NCBI GenBank assembly: GCA_037576195.1
Contig: CM075102.1
Span: forward strand, 18,596,745-18,660,744
Length of the DNA: 64,000 nucleotides
Direction: 5' to 3'
Source: Phytoseiulus persimilis
Lineage: Eukaryota > Arthropoda > Arachnida > Mesostigmata > Phytoseiidae
In this document: in pieces, positions 13,689 through 24,841 of the stretch
Position numbering within the stretch: the stretch's first letter is position 1
Layout: every line of letters begins with the position of its first letter
The notes under the pieces: generated by a model
Told to the model about the DNA's origin: nothing
The model's database searches: none
The model's input: only the letters and a program-made list of their open reading frames with translations
Made by a program: the position numbers and the translations under genes

Positions 13689-14003
13689 CTACTCACATGT
13701 AAATCTCGTTGGGTCCATAGATCTTATCCTTTCGAAGTACATCGTTTTGCTCGTGGTTTCCCGGGCGTCGAAGGAGCTCCAGCCTAGTTCTCCCTCGATG
13801 AACTCCTTTGATATGGTGGAATGGGGTATCCCGAGAGCCCATCTTCTCGCATCTCTTTGTCTGACTTCGATGAGGTTTCTCAGTCTTTTGGGCATTGTAA
13901 TTGCCGCGTTGCAGTATGTGAGTTGCGGGACAGCGGTGGCTTCCCAGAGAATTTTGGATACTTCGAAACGGTTGAAGCTCCAGAGTGTTCTCGCTTCTTC
14001 AAC
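13689..14003 (-). mobile_element. Decayed LINE (non-LTR retrotransposon) fragment, region after the reverse transcriptase
   Basis: A 104-codon open stretch, bounded by a TAG at 14004-14006 and a stop at 13689-13691, carries the pattern found downstream of the catalytic domain in many arthropod LINE ORF2 proteins. It reads FNRFEVSKILWEATAVPQLTY, then LIEVRQRDARRWALGIP and GELGWSSFDARE. I recall such a stretch from tick and mite elements, with a Trp-Ala-Leu-Gly core and GxLGWSSFxARE downstream. No catalytic YADD box is present, and flanking frames are broken by stops. It is therefore a 5'-truncated, dead copy. Similar words in shifted frames continue towards about 14100. The LINE clade cannot be fixed from this piece. 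Confidence 0.75.
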
Positions 14004-14369
14004 CTAGAGCTTTCCCATTATATTAAGTCTCCCATTAATCTGTTGTTTCTCACCGCCTCGATGTTCTGCACCATTTCGCGTCGATTTCAAAGACCGTCAA
14101 TTTCCTCTGATTCACGAGGCCATGAACGAGGCCTCGCATCGCCATGCATTCCAATATCACCAGAATCTTACGTCTCGGAATAACGCAGGGAAGTCTTCAG
14201 ATACTCTTGCTTCACGTAAAGTTTCACGTAGTAGACGTTTCCGGTCCCTACTCAACGAAAGGGAATTCGATGCCTGAGTTGGAGAAAGCTCGTCCTCTCC
14301 CTCAAGCGGATGGGAGGAGAACAACGAAAATTAAATGATTTCCACGGAGCCGCCGATATGTTAGCGATT

Positions 14370-14591
14370 TACCCTAAAATCCCGCAGATAACGAACCTGT
14401 TTTTTTCGATATTTTCTCGAAAAAACCGCGTCAGATAATATCGTTGTTTGCCGAATTCGCTAGATGATGAGCTCGTTCCCTGACGAGTTCGTCATCTGAC
14501 AATTTGATTGTCTGATGAGCTCGTTATCTGATTCGTTTTCCTCACAGTAAATCGCAGAGAGAAGGGTTCGTTATCTGCGGATTTTAGGGTA
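14370..14591. mobile_element. Miniature inverted-repeat element with TA target duplication
   Basis: The outer 26-27 bases at 14370-14397 and 14565-14591 are reverse complements except for one extra C. Each end reads TA then CCCTAAAATC(C)GCAGAT inward, continuing to AACGAACC. The element proper is about 218 bp (14372-14589), flanked on both sides by TA, the target duplication expected of Tc1/mariner-type transposases. The interior holds further dyads, for example GATGAGCTCGT facing ACGAGTTCGTCATC, and a related copy near 14513-14532. There is no open frame, so it is non-autonomous. Confidence 0.78.
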
Positions 14592-16842
14592 CGTCGAAAA
14601 AAAGCTTGTTGCGTGCAAATGGAGAATCCTTCTACCGCTTATGCGAACTCTACGGTCATCGGTCTATGAATTCTAGTCTACAAGTGGACATCGCTAAACA
14701 CACATCGCCGGAAATACAATTCTCCTCTCGCAGTACGAAATTCCCGCAGAACTCGTAACCACTTGTCGCTCGATCATGACCGATATTTTGGTCGTAGATT
14801 TCCCTCAAATCCCAAGTTGATCGTCATGATTACGGGTTTGGTGGCAGATCGGTCCACCCACCAGACGACCAGCAACGGACTCACGGGCCTGCCCATCCGA
14901 AATAGATTGAGTTCCTCTTCCGCTACATTTTCCTCTCCTAACTGCAAGGGAAATGCCAAGAGAGGAACGGGCGAATCGGGAGCGGATTGCTTAGGCATAT
15001 CCTGACGCGATATTATCGTGAAACTGGGTATTGACAAGTCTCTGTTGGCTTCACCCTGATTTTGTCAACCCCCCCTCCCCCCCCTCTCTGATATGCTCGT
15101 CAAGCGTCTGAACTCTGGTTGCGGAATGAGTATTCGATATGCGACCAAAATCCCATTCATGCTGCTGCTCTGCAGAGCCCCGTGAGCGCCCAATAAATGA
15201 CGGCTTCACAAACCGTTACTATTTTCCTCTCAGGATACGGAACGCAAAACACCTGCCGAAGGATGGAACGCGGAGGCGTTTGAGACGATCCATCACCAGT
15301 ACGGCTGTGGATTCGTTCTCGAAGTAACTTCAGCTTAGAATATCTGTTTGGACATGTAGCGCTGTGTCAACTAGTACCCTGTGAGAATCTCGAGCGCCGT
15401 AAGAGGGCGTCATCCTCACTGCCTGCGGCTGATCTCAAAAATGGCAGCGCAAAAACTGCATTTCGTTCCAAGTGGAGCTTACTCAGGGAAGCCAAGATAA
15501 AGGAAAATAACCCATTGTTTGCCATTGAGCGTCAAGCCGTTTAAATCCACGGGTTTCACGAGGAAGAGCAACGGAACGCTTCCTCGCAGCTTAATGCAAA
15601 GCAAACTTCATCATACACGGTTCCCATCAATATGTATTAAGATAACCAGTTTTCTAACGCCGGTTGGAGAAACTTTGTATGACCGCGAATCGCGAAAAAA
15701 CTCTCGAGTCTCAAGAAGAGTAAATATCAGACCGCTCCTGCCAGCCTGAACGGAAAGCCGACGGGTGTCTAGAACAGCACACCGGAAGAGATGCCGCGAG
15801 GAGAGGTACGAGGTCCGAAAGGTTCGATGCACGGAACGTGAAAATGTGACCTGATTGAGGCTCATGAATATATTCAGAACATCAGTCGACGTCCTCGATG
15901 CGGCTTTTCTTGCCCACCTCGCCTCGTTCGCAGCAAGCCACTTTCTCTGGCCGTAATACAAGCCCCAACTCGTAAGTCTATCCGTCAGTCAACGAGTGGA
16001 TGAGCAGCAGGCGGCGGGTGGGTTTCCGAGTAAGTCAATCAGTCAGTCATCGATTCGAGTCACGAAGTTAACTTTTATCAAAGTTCGAAGTCTAGCCACG
16101 ATTTTCAATTAGGGAGACTCTTCAAAATGTTCCGTTGACTGACAGCGCGGTCGGTTACGCTAGGACTCACGCGAGAAGGTGACGTTGAGTAACATTCCCG
16201 CCATTGGCTCCGTTGAGGAGCTTTTCACCTATTCGCTTGCGTGGGATTATTTTTTGCGATGCTCGGCTCGAAGAGGTCTATTTCCAGTGAAGCCCATCCC
16301 TTCAGACTGGCGGCAGTCTTGTAAACATGCTGTCGAAATGAAATTGCCAAGTGATATCGCCCATGCGTCAACAGATTTTCAGGGCTCGCGTGACCTTCAG
16401 CTCCGCAGCACAGTTCGATCGCTATCGAAACGTTATTCCAATCAGCAAACGAAGACAGGCATGAGAAGGAACATCAGTTCCACGCGAGTTCGAATGGCCG
16501 AGCTTGGGCGCTGGGCCGAGTCCCGCTCCCATCGATCTCGGGTCGCGACTCGCGAGTAACGGGCTTCCCCAGCCCGGAACGCGAAGACTCGACAGAGGAC
16601 GCGGGCCGAGCATGGCCGGAGGAATCTATCAGAGCATTTGCCCGAATTTAAAATGGATGCGTCAATAACGGATGCGGTACAGTCTCCAACATATAAAAAT
16701 TTGATGATCAAACCTCAATCGCGCGTTCCGAGCCTCTCGTCCTCGTCCCTCTGCGTCTCAAGGAACGACCGATTCTATTTGATCAGCTGATAGTCCTAAC
16801 TCAGCGTGGGATTTCAACTTCTCCTTCACTTCCTTTCCGCAG
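14592..16842. other. Mostly unassigned sequence
   Basis: A C-rich run lies at 15067-15086. An open minus frame at 14774-15037 shows no recognisable motif. A TATAAAAA sequence at about 16692 lies 150 bases before the next gene's first recognised exon and could be a promoter element. I see no gene that I can support. Confidence 0.3.
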
Positions 16843-17464
16843 AGCTCGCCAGGTAGCCTCCATTCATGTTACCCTTGTCGACGGAGCGAATCCACCGCGC
16901 ATGCGATCAGATGCTTCTGGTGACAACTTTGACTTCAATGGCGATTCTTTCGGTTTCGCATTGTGAGAAGTTCGAGCCGTGTCGACCGATCAACGTTTTG
17001 TCTCGAGAAAACAAAATCAACGTGCTTGCGTTGGCCAGACGACGTGTGTATTCGTGCACTCACGAACTTGTTCTTCAGAACAAGAAATTTTTCGCCAGGG
17101 ACATCAGTTCCCTGGTGCCGAAACTCTTGCATCAAAACTGTTTGTCAACGCTCACGGTTTACAACTTTTGGGCGACAACTGATAACAGGCTACCGAAGCC
17201 GCTTCAAAGAACTCGACTGTGGTGAAGAATCTCCTGCTTTCCTTCCTCGCCGTCCTCGAGAAGGAATCTCTGGTCAGACCTTTCTTTTGTGGTATGAAAA
17301 AACGTTCGAAGAGCTGCATTCCGAGCAAGGAGATCGTTGCAGTCATGAAACAATGCATTGCGTGCTTCATGCCAGAGGTGCTTCCAGAAGTCGCAGAGGA
17401 GCTCACGTACTTCTTCTTCGTTTCTATGAAGTTGTTCAAGGCGGCTGGACTCATCCGTATATGA
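16843..17464 (+). CDS. 3' part of an unidentified spliced gene (three exons)
   Basis: Three exons join in frame: 16843-16962, 17039-17114 and 17189-17464, the last ending in TGA. The introns are 76 and 74 bases. The first acceptor follows a strong pyrimidine tract (TTCCTTTCCGCAG), and the donor at 16963 is GTGAG. The last exon has codon use typical of the named genes. It encodes a mostly helical, cysteine-containing tail (VVKNLLLSFLAVLEKESL, IVAVMKQCIACF, VLPEVAEELTYFFFVSMK). The upstream exon contains an acidic stretch (GDNFDFNGDSFGF). Spaced Cys residues and alternating hydrophobic positions would suit a secreted or lipid-associated helical protein, but I recognise no family. The first exon and start codon were not found. 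Confidence 0.55.
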
Positions 17465-20400
17465 ACATGAATACAGATGCAGCCCGGAATTACTTGGGGA
17501 TGCATAGCTGACTGATTTCGAGAGAACTTATTGGGATGCGCCCACGGGCTGAGCACGACAGCTGAGAGCGAAGCTCGGCCGATGAATGCTCTAATCGGGA
17601 CCAGCAAAATCGTGTGATGACGCTCGGCACTCGGTAAATCTGGGAGCGAAGAATAGCGAGGCTCGGAGTCCGCTTGAGGAGGGCTTTGCCGTTCTTTGCT
17701 CCCCATCCCTCTGTTTTGCATACTTCGGCTGAACCTAGTGACTGTTCTTGTCTATAGGCGATTCTGAATTCTTATCTAACCGGAGAGTCAAGATTCGTAG
17801 TGTCAAATAAATTCGAGCAACATCGCAGATCGATTTTGAATGTGTAGCTGAGCATCCCAGAAAGAAAAGACGTCGTTCGTGCTTGGATGTTCTACTCGTG
17901 ATTGCTGCGGGACTCCGTTTAGTCGGGGCTCCTCCCTCGCGCCTATTCCGCGATGATGGCCGGTTTCCCGCTTGGTCGGCCGCTGTGATGCCGCAGGGTC
18001 TTGAATGAGAGGCCACTTACCTAAAAAGGATGAAGGATTGCCCTTTGTCATCGCACTTCATCCGGTGAGCGGAGCGGGTGCGACCATGGTGGCAAAACGA
18101 AGGATCAAAATGAGAGAGCTGACCGAGAGTCGGGAAGAGGACGAGCACAACGGAGACCACCTTACTCCACCCTATCCATTCAGTGGTCGCTCTTGACACT
18201 TTTTCCTGCCGCACGCTACGATACACGCATTCTTGAGTACAAGACAGATTTTTTTTTGCTTCTGCAGAAAATGAACATTCAACGAATCTAAGTAATGGAA
18301 CAACTCGACCGCAGGGCCTCCGAAGGACGCGACAACCGGCTTCAGCAAAGCTCGAGCCAACGGCGAGCGAGCTGTGCGTCATATCGACAAAGATCGAATC
18401 ATTCCCAGGACAGAGTCAGCATACATCCGGAAGCGCCATCAGTAGATACAGGAGCAGAGTAGACTCGGCGGAAGTCGTGGAGCTAGGACTATTTTTCCTC
18501 CCTTCTCACAACGTTTGAAAACCCTCAACGGCTTGCTGTTAGCTGTGGCCGTAGCTCAGCTCACTGGCTCGTTGGGTTCGTTTAGGCTCTGACGCCTGTC
18601 TGCCAGCTCGCGCTCAGATTTATGGAGGAAGACTTTGCTCGCGTCCTCGGTCGGTCGTGAACGAGGGAGAAGACAATGGGACCGACCATGTTTGTGCGCT
18701 CTGTTCGTATGGCTTGCGATTTTTTTTGTTTTTGCAACGGTGACAGCTGTCTTGCTAATCTGCGGACACGTCAGCCCCAGTCGTTTTGACGACGACGGCA
18801 ACGACAATGACGCTCCCGCAGTTGAGCACAGGCCTAAGCCGTCCTTCATTCCCTTGCCAGCTCGTTTATTCATCCATTCTTTGGTCTGACCGCGAATTCC
18901 TCCCTGTTCGACTTGAACGATCAAGGAACATTGAATCGATGACTGATTCAACTAGTGGTCGGAGCGCATAGTGTATGCCAACAGTCCGAAAATCGAGTCT
19001 CCTCTCGATTGGGAAGGAAGTTGGCACACTAATCCGTCGCGCCAACATGGCCCGGTTTCACCAACAATCTTCGGGCACGGAAAGTACCGCGAAGCGGTGG
19101 TGGAACAGATTGCTCCGTTATGATCGTCGCGATGAACAAGAGTCTCGGAAGGTGGCTTTGGATGGCTCGCCCTTCAACGACCTCGTTCTCTACCGCAGAC
19201 CTTCGGCGCCGTGGATTCGCGAACGGAATCCAGTCACCTCGTTGCAAGCCCATCTGAATTTAATGATCCAATCATTCATCTTCCTTGCAAGCTTCGCAAA
19301 CGTTCTCAATTAATTAACACTTCGTTGTCATTGGCAAACGGACGGCGGTCGTCGCCGTTGGCGTCGGGCAGATATGAGGCCATATGCTAGCAACCATTTA
19401 ACCATCCTGACGTTAGAAGCCCTTCGAGTTTCTCGCTCCGCAAGCTCACCCCGTACTCATGCGAGCCCTTAATTACCGACTCAATGGAATCTTGCATTCA
19501 GTGTTGAATCTCGGCGTTATCTATTGAATTCAGTGCTCGAGCTCGAAGACCGCTCAAGTCGACCCGTCGCAGCTCTAACTGTAATTGTCTGACTGAGATA
19601 TCATCAAGTGAGCAACGCGATACAGCAAGGGATCTTCCAGGACACATCTGCCAGCCGATCGCTGCGCGGTGAGTTTCGACTCAAACCGAGATGTTGGATT
19701 TTCAACACTCCAAACCAGAAGGGATTAAAACCAATCCTGGGCAACGACCCGAACATATTTCGCTTCTAAACTCGACCGCCGAACAGCCGTGTCGCGCATA
19801 GTCTTCAGGTCGCTCCGCGCGGAGTGCTGTTGACGTCGCGGCAGAATAATGATGTTCGACGTCGACGAATAGAGTTCATTCCGCCGATTTCCCAGAGACA
19901 GCTCGGCTGCCTGCTCGCCCACTCACAGACGGACAGACAGTCTATCTGAATGTGACTTTGAGTAATGAAGTCCTCAGGGAGACTTGGTCGAGACCTCGAT
20001 CGCTGCCAGCAACAATAAATCTCGGAGCTCCTGTTTCACGATTTCCTCAAATCGCCAGTTTTTACGAAACTTTCGGGGGATCGTCAGACCGACGAACACA
20101 CTTGAATGAATCTAGAGTCGTATCTTCGATCGGAGCCGCCGAACGTTCCTGTTGAGGATAGAGATCTCAGAAGGTTTCGTAACAGGGAAGAATCGTTCCG
20201 CTGCTCGATGACTGCTTTGGAGAATCCGGAATTGTCCTGAATGTCCTGATGGATGAATTTCAGAATCGGATATTTCAATCAAGAGGAGCGACTTTGCGTC
20301 GCTGTTACGAAATCCCACGTGTCCGCTGCCGGGTCAGTTACCGAACCGAGAAGCTTCGAATGTGAGTTTGTGAGTGTGCGTTATGAAACATTCGAGAACT

Positions 20401-21950
20401 CGGTGATCGCAACGTTGTTTTCCGCGCGATGGGCGGACGGGAACGAGGTTCCATTCACACCGAAAATAACTCAAAATCGATTGTCCTGACAATCTTCGAA
20501 CTCGCTATCGCTCCTCGAAGCGTAGCAGATCCTCGCGAGATCCTGTGATTCAGCTCTTATACTTTGCCAATGCGGGATCTCAGACCTTCTTGGTGAATCG
20601 TAGACCAGGGAGATGAACAAGCTGGGTTTCCAGGCTGAAATCGGTGCCGCTCAAGGTTTTGAATGATCCCGAAGGCTGATTTTGCCGCTTGCTGACTCTC
20701 GAGGAATCATATCGTACCAGTTAGACTCCTCAGTCGAGTCGATAAGGAACTGAAGAATAAACAAGTTTACTTCTTTGTCCTCACAGACCTGATAATGAAG
20801 CTCTGGGTCGAGACTCAATCCGCGCCATAGCCATCTTTGCAGCGCGCGGCGATCGCCTTTTCCGGAGGGAACAGTGCGTCGAAGGGCTTACAAGCCGTAC
20901 GTGGTCGTTATTGCAACGATAAGCCTCATTCTTGACGAATGAAACACCATGTTTTGGCTCTCAATGACAGATCCGCAGCGCAGTTTGTCTATCTCTCCGG
21001 CATGGCTGGCTCCCCATCTCAATGAGAAAATAGTGGTAGGTGTTTGCCCTCCTCCAGGGAAACACGTCCTCCTCGACATATGTAAACCCTGTACGGTTGC
21101 GAGCAATCCCTTTTTCTTTTTGAGGCGTATAGCCGCAACGCACTTCCACACAACGCCACCGGTGGTGTTTGTCATTTGAGCTCGCTCCTGCTTCGTTCGG
21201 GACGAGGCGAAGTCACTTGAGCCGTGAAAAATGTTATGGAGACACATATGTACGTGCGTCCATAGAGACAACATTTGCAATAGCAGAAAGTGTCCAGGAC
21301 TCTTTCAAACAGGTCCTCTTCGAGGCATTGCTCACACCACGTATCCGTCTTACCCAAATTCGTTCGCGACTTGCTCGACGAGGAGAGATGAGCATCGAGC
21401 TGGAGAAATGATTGAATTCGGCTCGGACCGCTTGATATCTGCGATGGAGATCGGACTGCTCTCATAAGATGAAATTTTTCACATTACACACGAGCGACTC
21501 GCAAGAAGCTCGAAAGATTTACGGGCGCGTCTGAAATGACGTACGAGCAATGATTGCCGGTCAGTCCTGACCGTGCATGAACACTACAAAACTCGCATGT
21601 TCTCCGATTTGGGATCGTTTCCGGAAGCTATGTTGCGATCCCGCGCCAATTCAGAGCTCATCCCTTAATCGAAGCCAACCGTTGGCGGGAAACATCGCAA
21701 TCGATCCTTCGGTGGAGCAGCCCTCAGATTGCGAAGTTCTCATTCATAGAGCTCCCGCTCCCAGGCTCACAAATCAGCCCTGAGCTGTAGTTTGGCCCGG
21801 GGAGCTTTCCGACTGCGGAGATTTGTGATGCACCTGAAAGAATTGTTACCAATAGTTGTATCCAAACTTTGCGTGTGGAACTCGATTGCTTGTTACTCCT
21901 GGGAGGCTCCGGGAGATCCGTGACAGCGCCTCGAAACTTGATCAACCGCT
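17465..21950. other. Region of scattered coding-like fragments, no recognised product
   Basis: A minus-strand segment at 20084-20278 (FSKAVIEQRNDSSLLRNLLR) has gene-like codon use. Plus frames at 18975-19313 and minus frames at 20888-21280 are open but match nothing I know. I could not connect any of them by convincing splice sites. The remainder looks like ordinary intergenic or intronic sequence. Confidence 0.25.
18635..18889 (+). CDS. Possible exon encoding a single transmembrane segment
   Basis: The open frame codes for a short basic leader (GRERGRRQWDRP). About 27 uninterrupted hydrophobic residues follow (ALFVWLAIFFVFATVTAVLL within them), then an acidic stretch (DDDGNDNDAPAVEH). Positive residues before the helix and acidic ones after fit a type II membrane protein. 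A T-rich plus strand can produce hydrophobic runs by chance, and no partner exon was identified. Confidence 0.3.
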   Translation: MLASSVGRERGRRQWDRPCLCALFVWLAIFFVFATVTAVLLICGHVSPSRFDDDGNDNDAPAVEHRPKPSFIPLPARLFIHSLV

Positions 21951-21954
21951 ACCA

Positions 21955-24000
21955 ACAATGTTTCCAGAACAGCTCATCGTGCTCGGAATGCACACAAAGA
22001 GTTTCCGGATAACTTCTGAACTCGACTCTACTTCCATAAAATGCTTATGAAACACGATGAACAAAGCATTCATTTATATGGTAGAGTTTCCCACCAATCT
22101 CCTATCGGGCTCGTCCTCCCCAAGTTCGATGATTCAACGAATCCATGGATTTTGAGAGTTTTCAACATCGACTCGGTGTTCACGATGTTCCACTGATAGC
22201 ATCCGATCAGGCGATTCGTCTCCGAAGTGGGAACAATAGCGGGCCATCCGAAACCGCATTGAGAAAATAAACTCATAATCTGTAGTATGTAGCTTTTTTG
22301 AAGTCAAGAAAGTAGGTGGGCACGCCCTCCTTCTAGAGTATTCACGGTGGTCCTTCGAAGGAGATGGAGGAAGCAAAAGCAAAGGAGTCCAGGAAGCTGT
22401 TCTGGGGGGCTTCGAGGGGAAACAAATGAGGAAGACGAGGAGAGCATAGAAGGGTTTGTTGATCACGGCCGGGAGAGCTCACTTCAGCCTATCCCTCGAA
22501 ACGTGCTCGCCTGATTCTGCAATCTCAGAGCAGCCGTTTGCATTTTGTTATGCTGACCACGATCCCAAAAGCAAGTTGATCTCCGCAACTGTTCGGCAAC
22601 CTGCCCTGTTGCTCACCGTTGCAGATTAAGCCCGGCGGCGCGGTTCATTCCAATGTAGGAGGGGCGGCTGTTTTTCTTAGAGAATGACTCCAGAATCGCT
22701 CCGGATCCAAACCCATAACATCAGGTGGACCATCGAGGAGAGCTCGTATCGATAATCGTATCCAGAGGTTAAATGATGAGATACGAATTGATTCAATGGT
22801 CTAGGGGCAAGCACTATATCTAGAAAGTTTTCCCATGCCTGTAGATCATCATGAACGGCGCCAGGAGAGGAAATCAAAAACTATTCGGGGACAATTAGCG
22901 TCAGGTGCAGCACCTATTCGACTATGAACAGAGGAGACGAGGGAATTCCGAGAGAAAACGCAATACTCTGTTCGTCTTTTGTGCAGAATTGACTTCAAAT
23001 TGCTCTCGTGCGAGCCTGAGCACACAGGCGCGCATGCAGTCTGCGGCCACCCGGTGGAATACAAAGAAGATTGAAAGCGCTCGGAATCGCGCTGCTGCAA
23101 CGAGAAGGAACTCAGGTGCTTCAAACATTTAGTCAGTACTCAAACCCGGGAAGGGACGGAGTGCTCATCTGCGTCATCGTATTCCTTCTCGAGGTCTCTC
23201 GCATGAGGGCCATGACTGTTGCGCCGCGTTACAACAGGGCTTCTGCGTGAGCAGATCTCGCAGAGAAAATTGAATAAAATTTTACCCGTTCTCGAAAAAA
23301 TTAATCCTCCCTTTTCGGCCCACAGAACATACAGAGTTGATGATTCGTATCGGATCAGCGGAGGTATTTATTGCACTCCTCGGAGCCCCATTGGATGTGA
23401 TACGGATACAGAAGTGTTCGTCTTCTCAGGAAATATCATTTTGCAGCCAGCACCAACAGATCCCAGACGGAACATCGGTCTTATACGGCCCGAGGAAAAA
23501 GTAATTTGTATGGTGGCTGCGTTGGACACGGGGTGGTAAACGAGAACAGAGCACATGTTGCTCGCCCTGTTCGAAGTTTCGAGGTTGTTGAATCGTTCCC
23601 AGGTCGGCCACAAAACTCAGGAGATACCGCTCGCACAATTCGCCAGTTATCATTTGATTTCCGCGACGTGGAATCGTTCACTTTGCTTCCGTCTCGCTGT
23701 CGGGGGGGGGGGGAGGAATGTTTGTGAGGAGGATGTCGATCCCGATCGGGTGAACAAGTTGTCTCATAGCGTCCAACGTTTCGATAAGTGCTCTTTCCCA
23801 ACTCAGAATCGTCTTTTCGGCCGAGAAAGGGGTTTCGTCAGAATTCGTTCGTGGGTTCCTAATCGGACGCTGGTTCCCGAAAACATCAGAACGAGGCTTC
23901 CGCAACAACTCGATAAAGTTCCCGTTGGCTTATCGCGGACTCATCCACCCTTGGCCTCGGCCGCGACGCATCTCTTGCCCTCTTTTTTTTATATGGAAAT
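21955..24000 (-). other. Cluster of minus-strand exon-like segments, unidentified
   Basis: Segments with gene-like codon use occur at about 21955-22050 (SYPETLCVHSEHDELFWKH), 22070-22276 (LIGCYQWNIVNTESMLKTLK), 22677-22877 (AWENFLDIVLAPRPLNQFV) and 23426-23653 (NFEQGEQHVLCSRLPPRV). They could belong to one gene running leftward. I recognise no domain and could not settle the exon borders. A run of 12 G lies at 23701-23712. Confidence 0.25.
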
Positions 24001-24841
24001 CAGCCTTCGGCGTCCGGGAATCCAATACATGGATGGACGGCCCGGCGGACATGCGCACCTTCCTCACTACGCAGATTAGCGGGAGTCCGTTCATCGATTT
24101 TTCATTTGAGTTGAACTTTCGGCGGCCAGGAGTGAGCGTTGCTGACGACTGAGAGTCCCGCTAATTACATCCCCGCCGGCACCGCATCAACGACGTATAG
24201 ACGACCCTCCTGCTCTTCTTGTTGCCCCACATGAAGCTCCTGGCCTTCGCTTGAGTTGATTTTTCGACGTCATCTCCGCGATGTTCGCATCTGAGCTCAG
24301 ACAGACAACGTCCGCAAGAGTAAACTTCATGAGATCATCAGCATACTATGACATAGGTCTCGTTGACGCCGACTCCGTAGGGTTCGAAATCGAAACGTCC
24401 TGAATCTCTCTCAATGGAACTCCGCAACGATAGAGTTCAGCGTTAGCCTGAACTGCGTTCCCGATGATTGTAGAATGATCAGCGCGATCTGGCCTCGCGG
24501 ATCGAACGCGTGCGACGGGAGCTTTCATTTTACGAGTAACAGCAAACTCATGGTGTTTGATGAGAGTTCATCGTAATGATCAGGGAACGCTTGGCTCATT
24601 CTCCATCAAATAGTAGACGAGAATTGAGTTGTCAGAACTGATACTTTCTGGTGCTGCCCTCCGACGACGATCTTTGATGATGTTATTGAGAATACAGAAG
24701 GATGTTTTTTCCTCAACGTTGCAAAATAGATCTTGTGGAAAATTTGGACAGGTCAGCGGGGAAGGCTCGGAGTTTCTCAAAATCAGGTTTGTTGGCTTGA
24801 ACTTTCTCGAAACGTTGCTGCTCAGGCTCAATCGGATTGTA

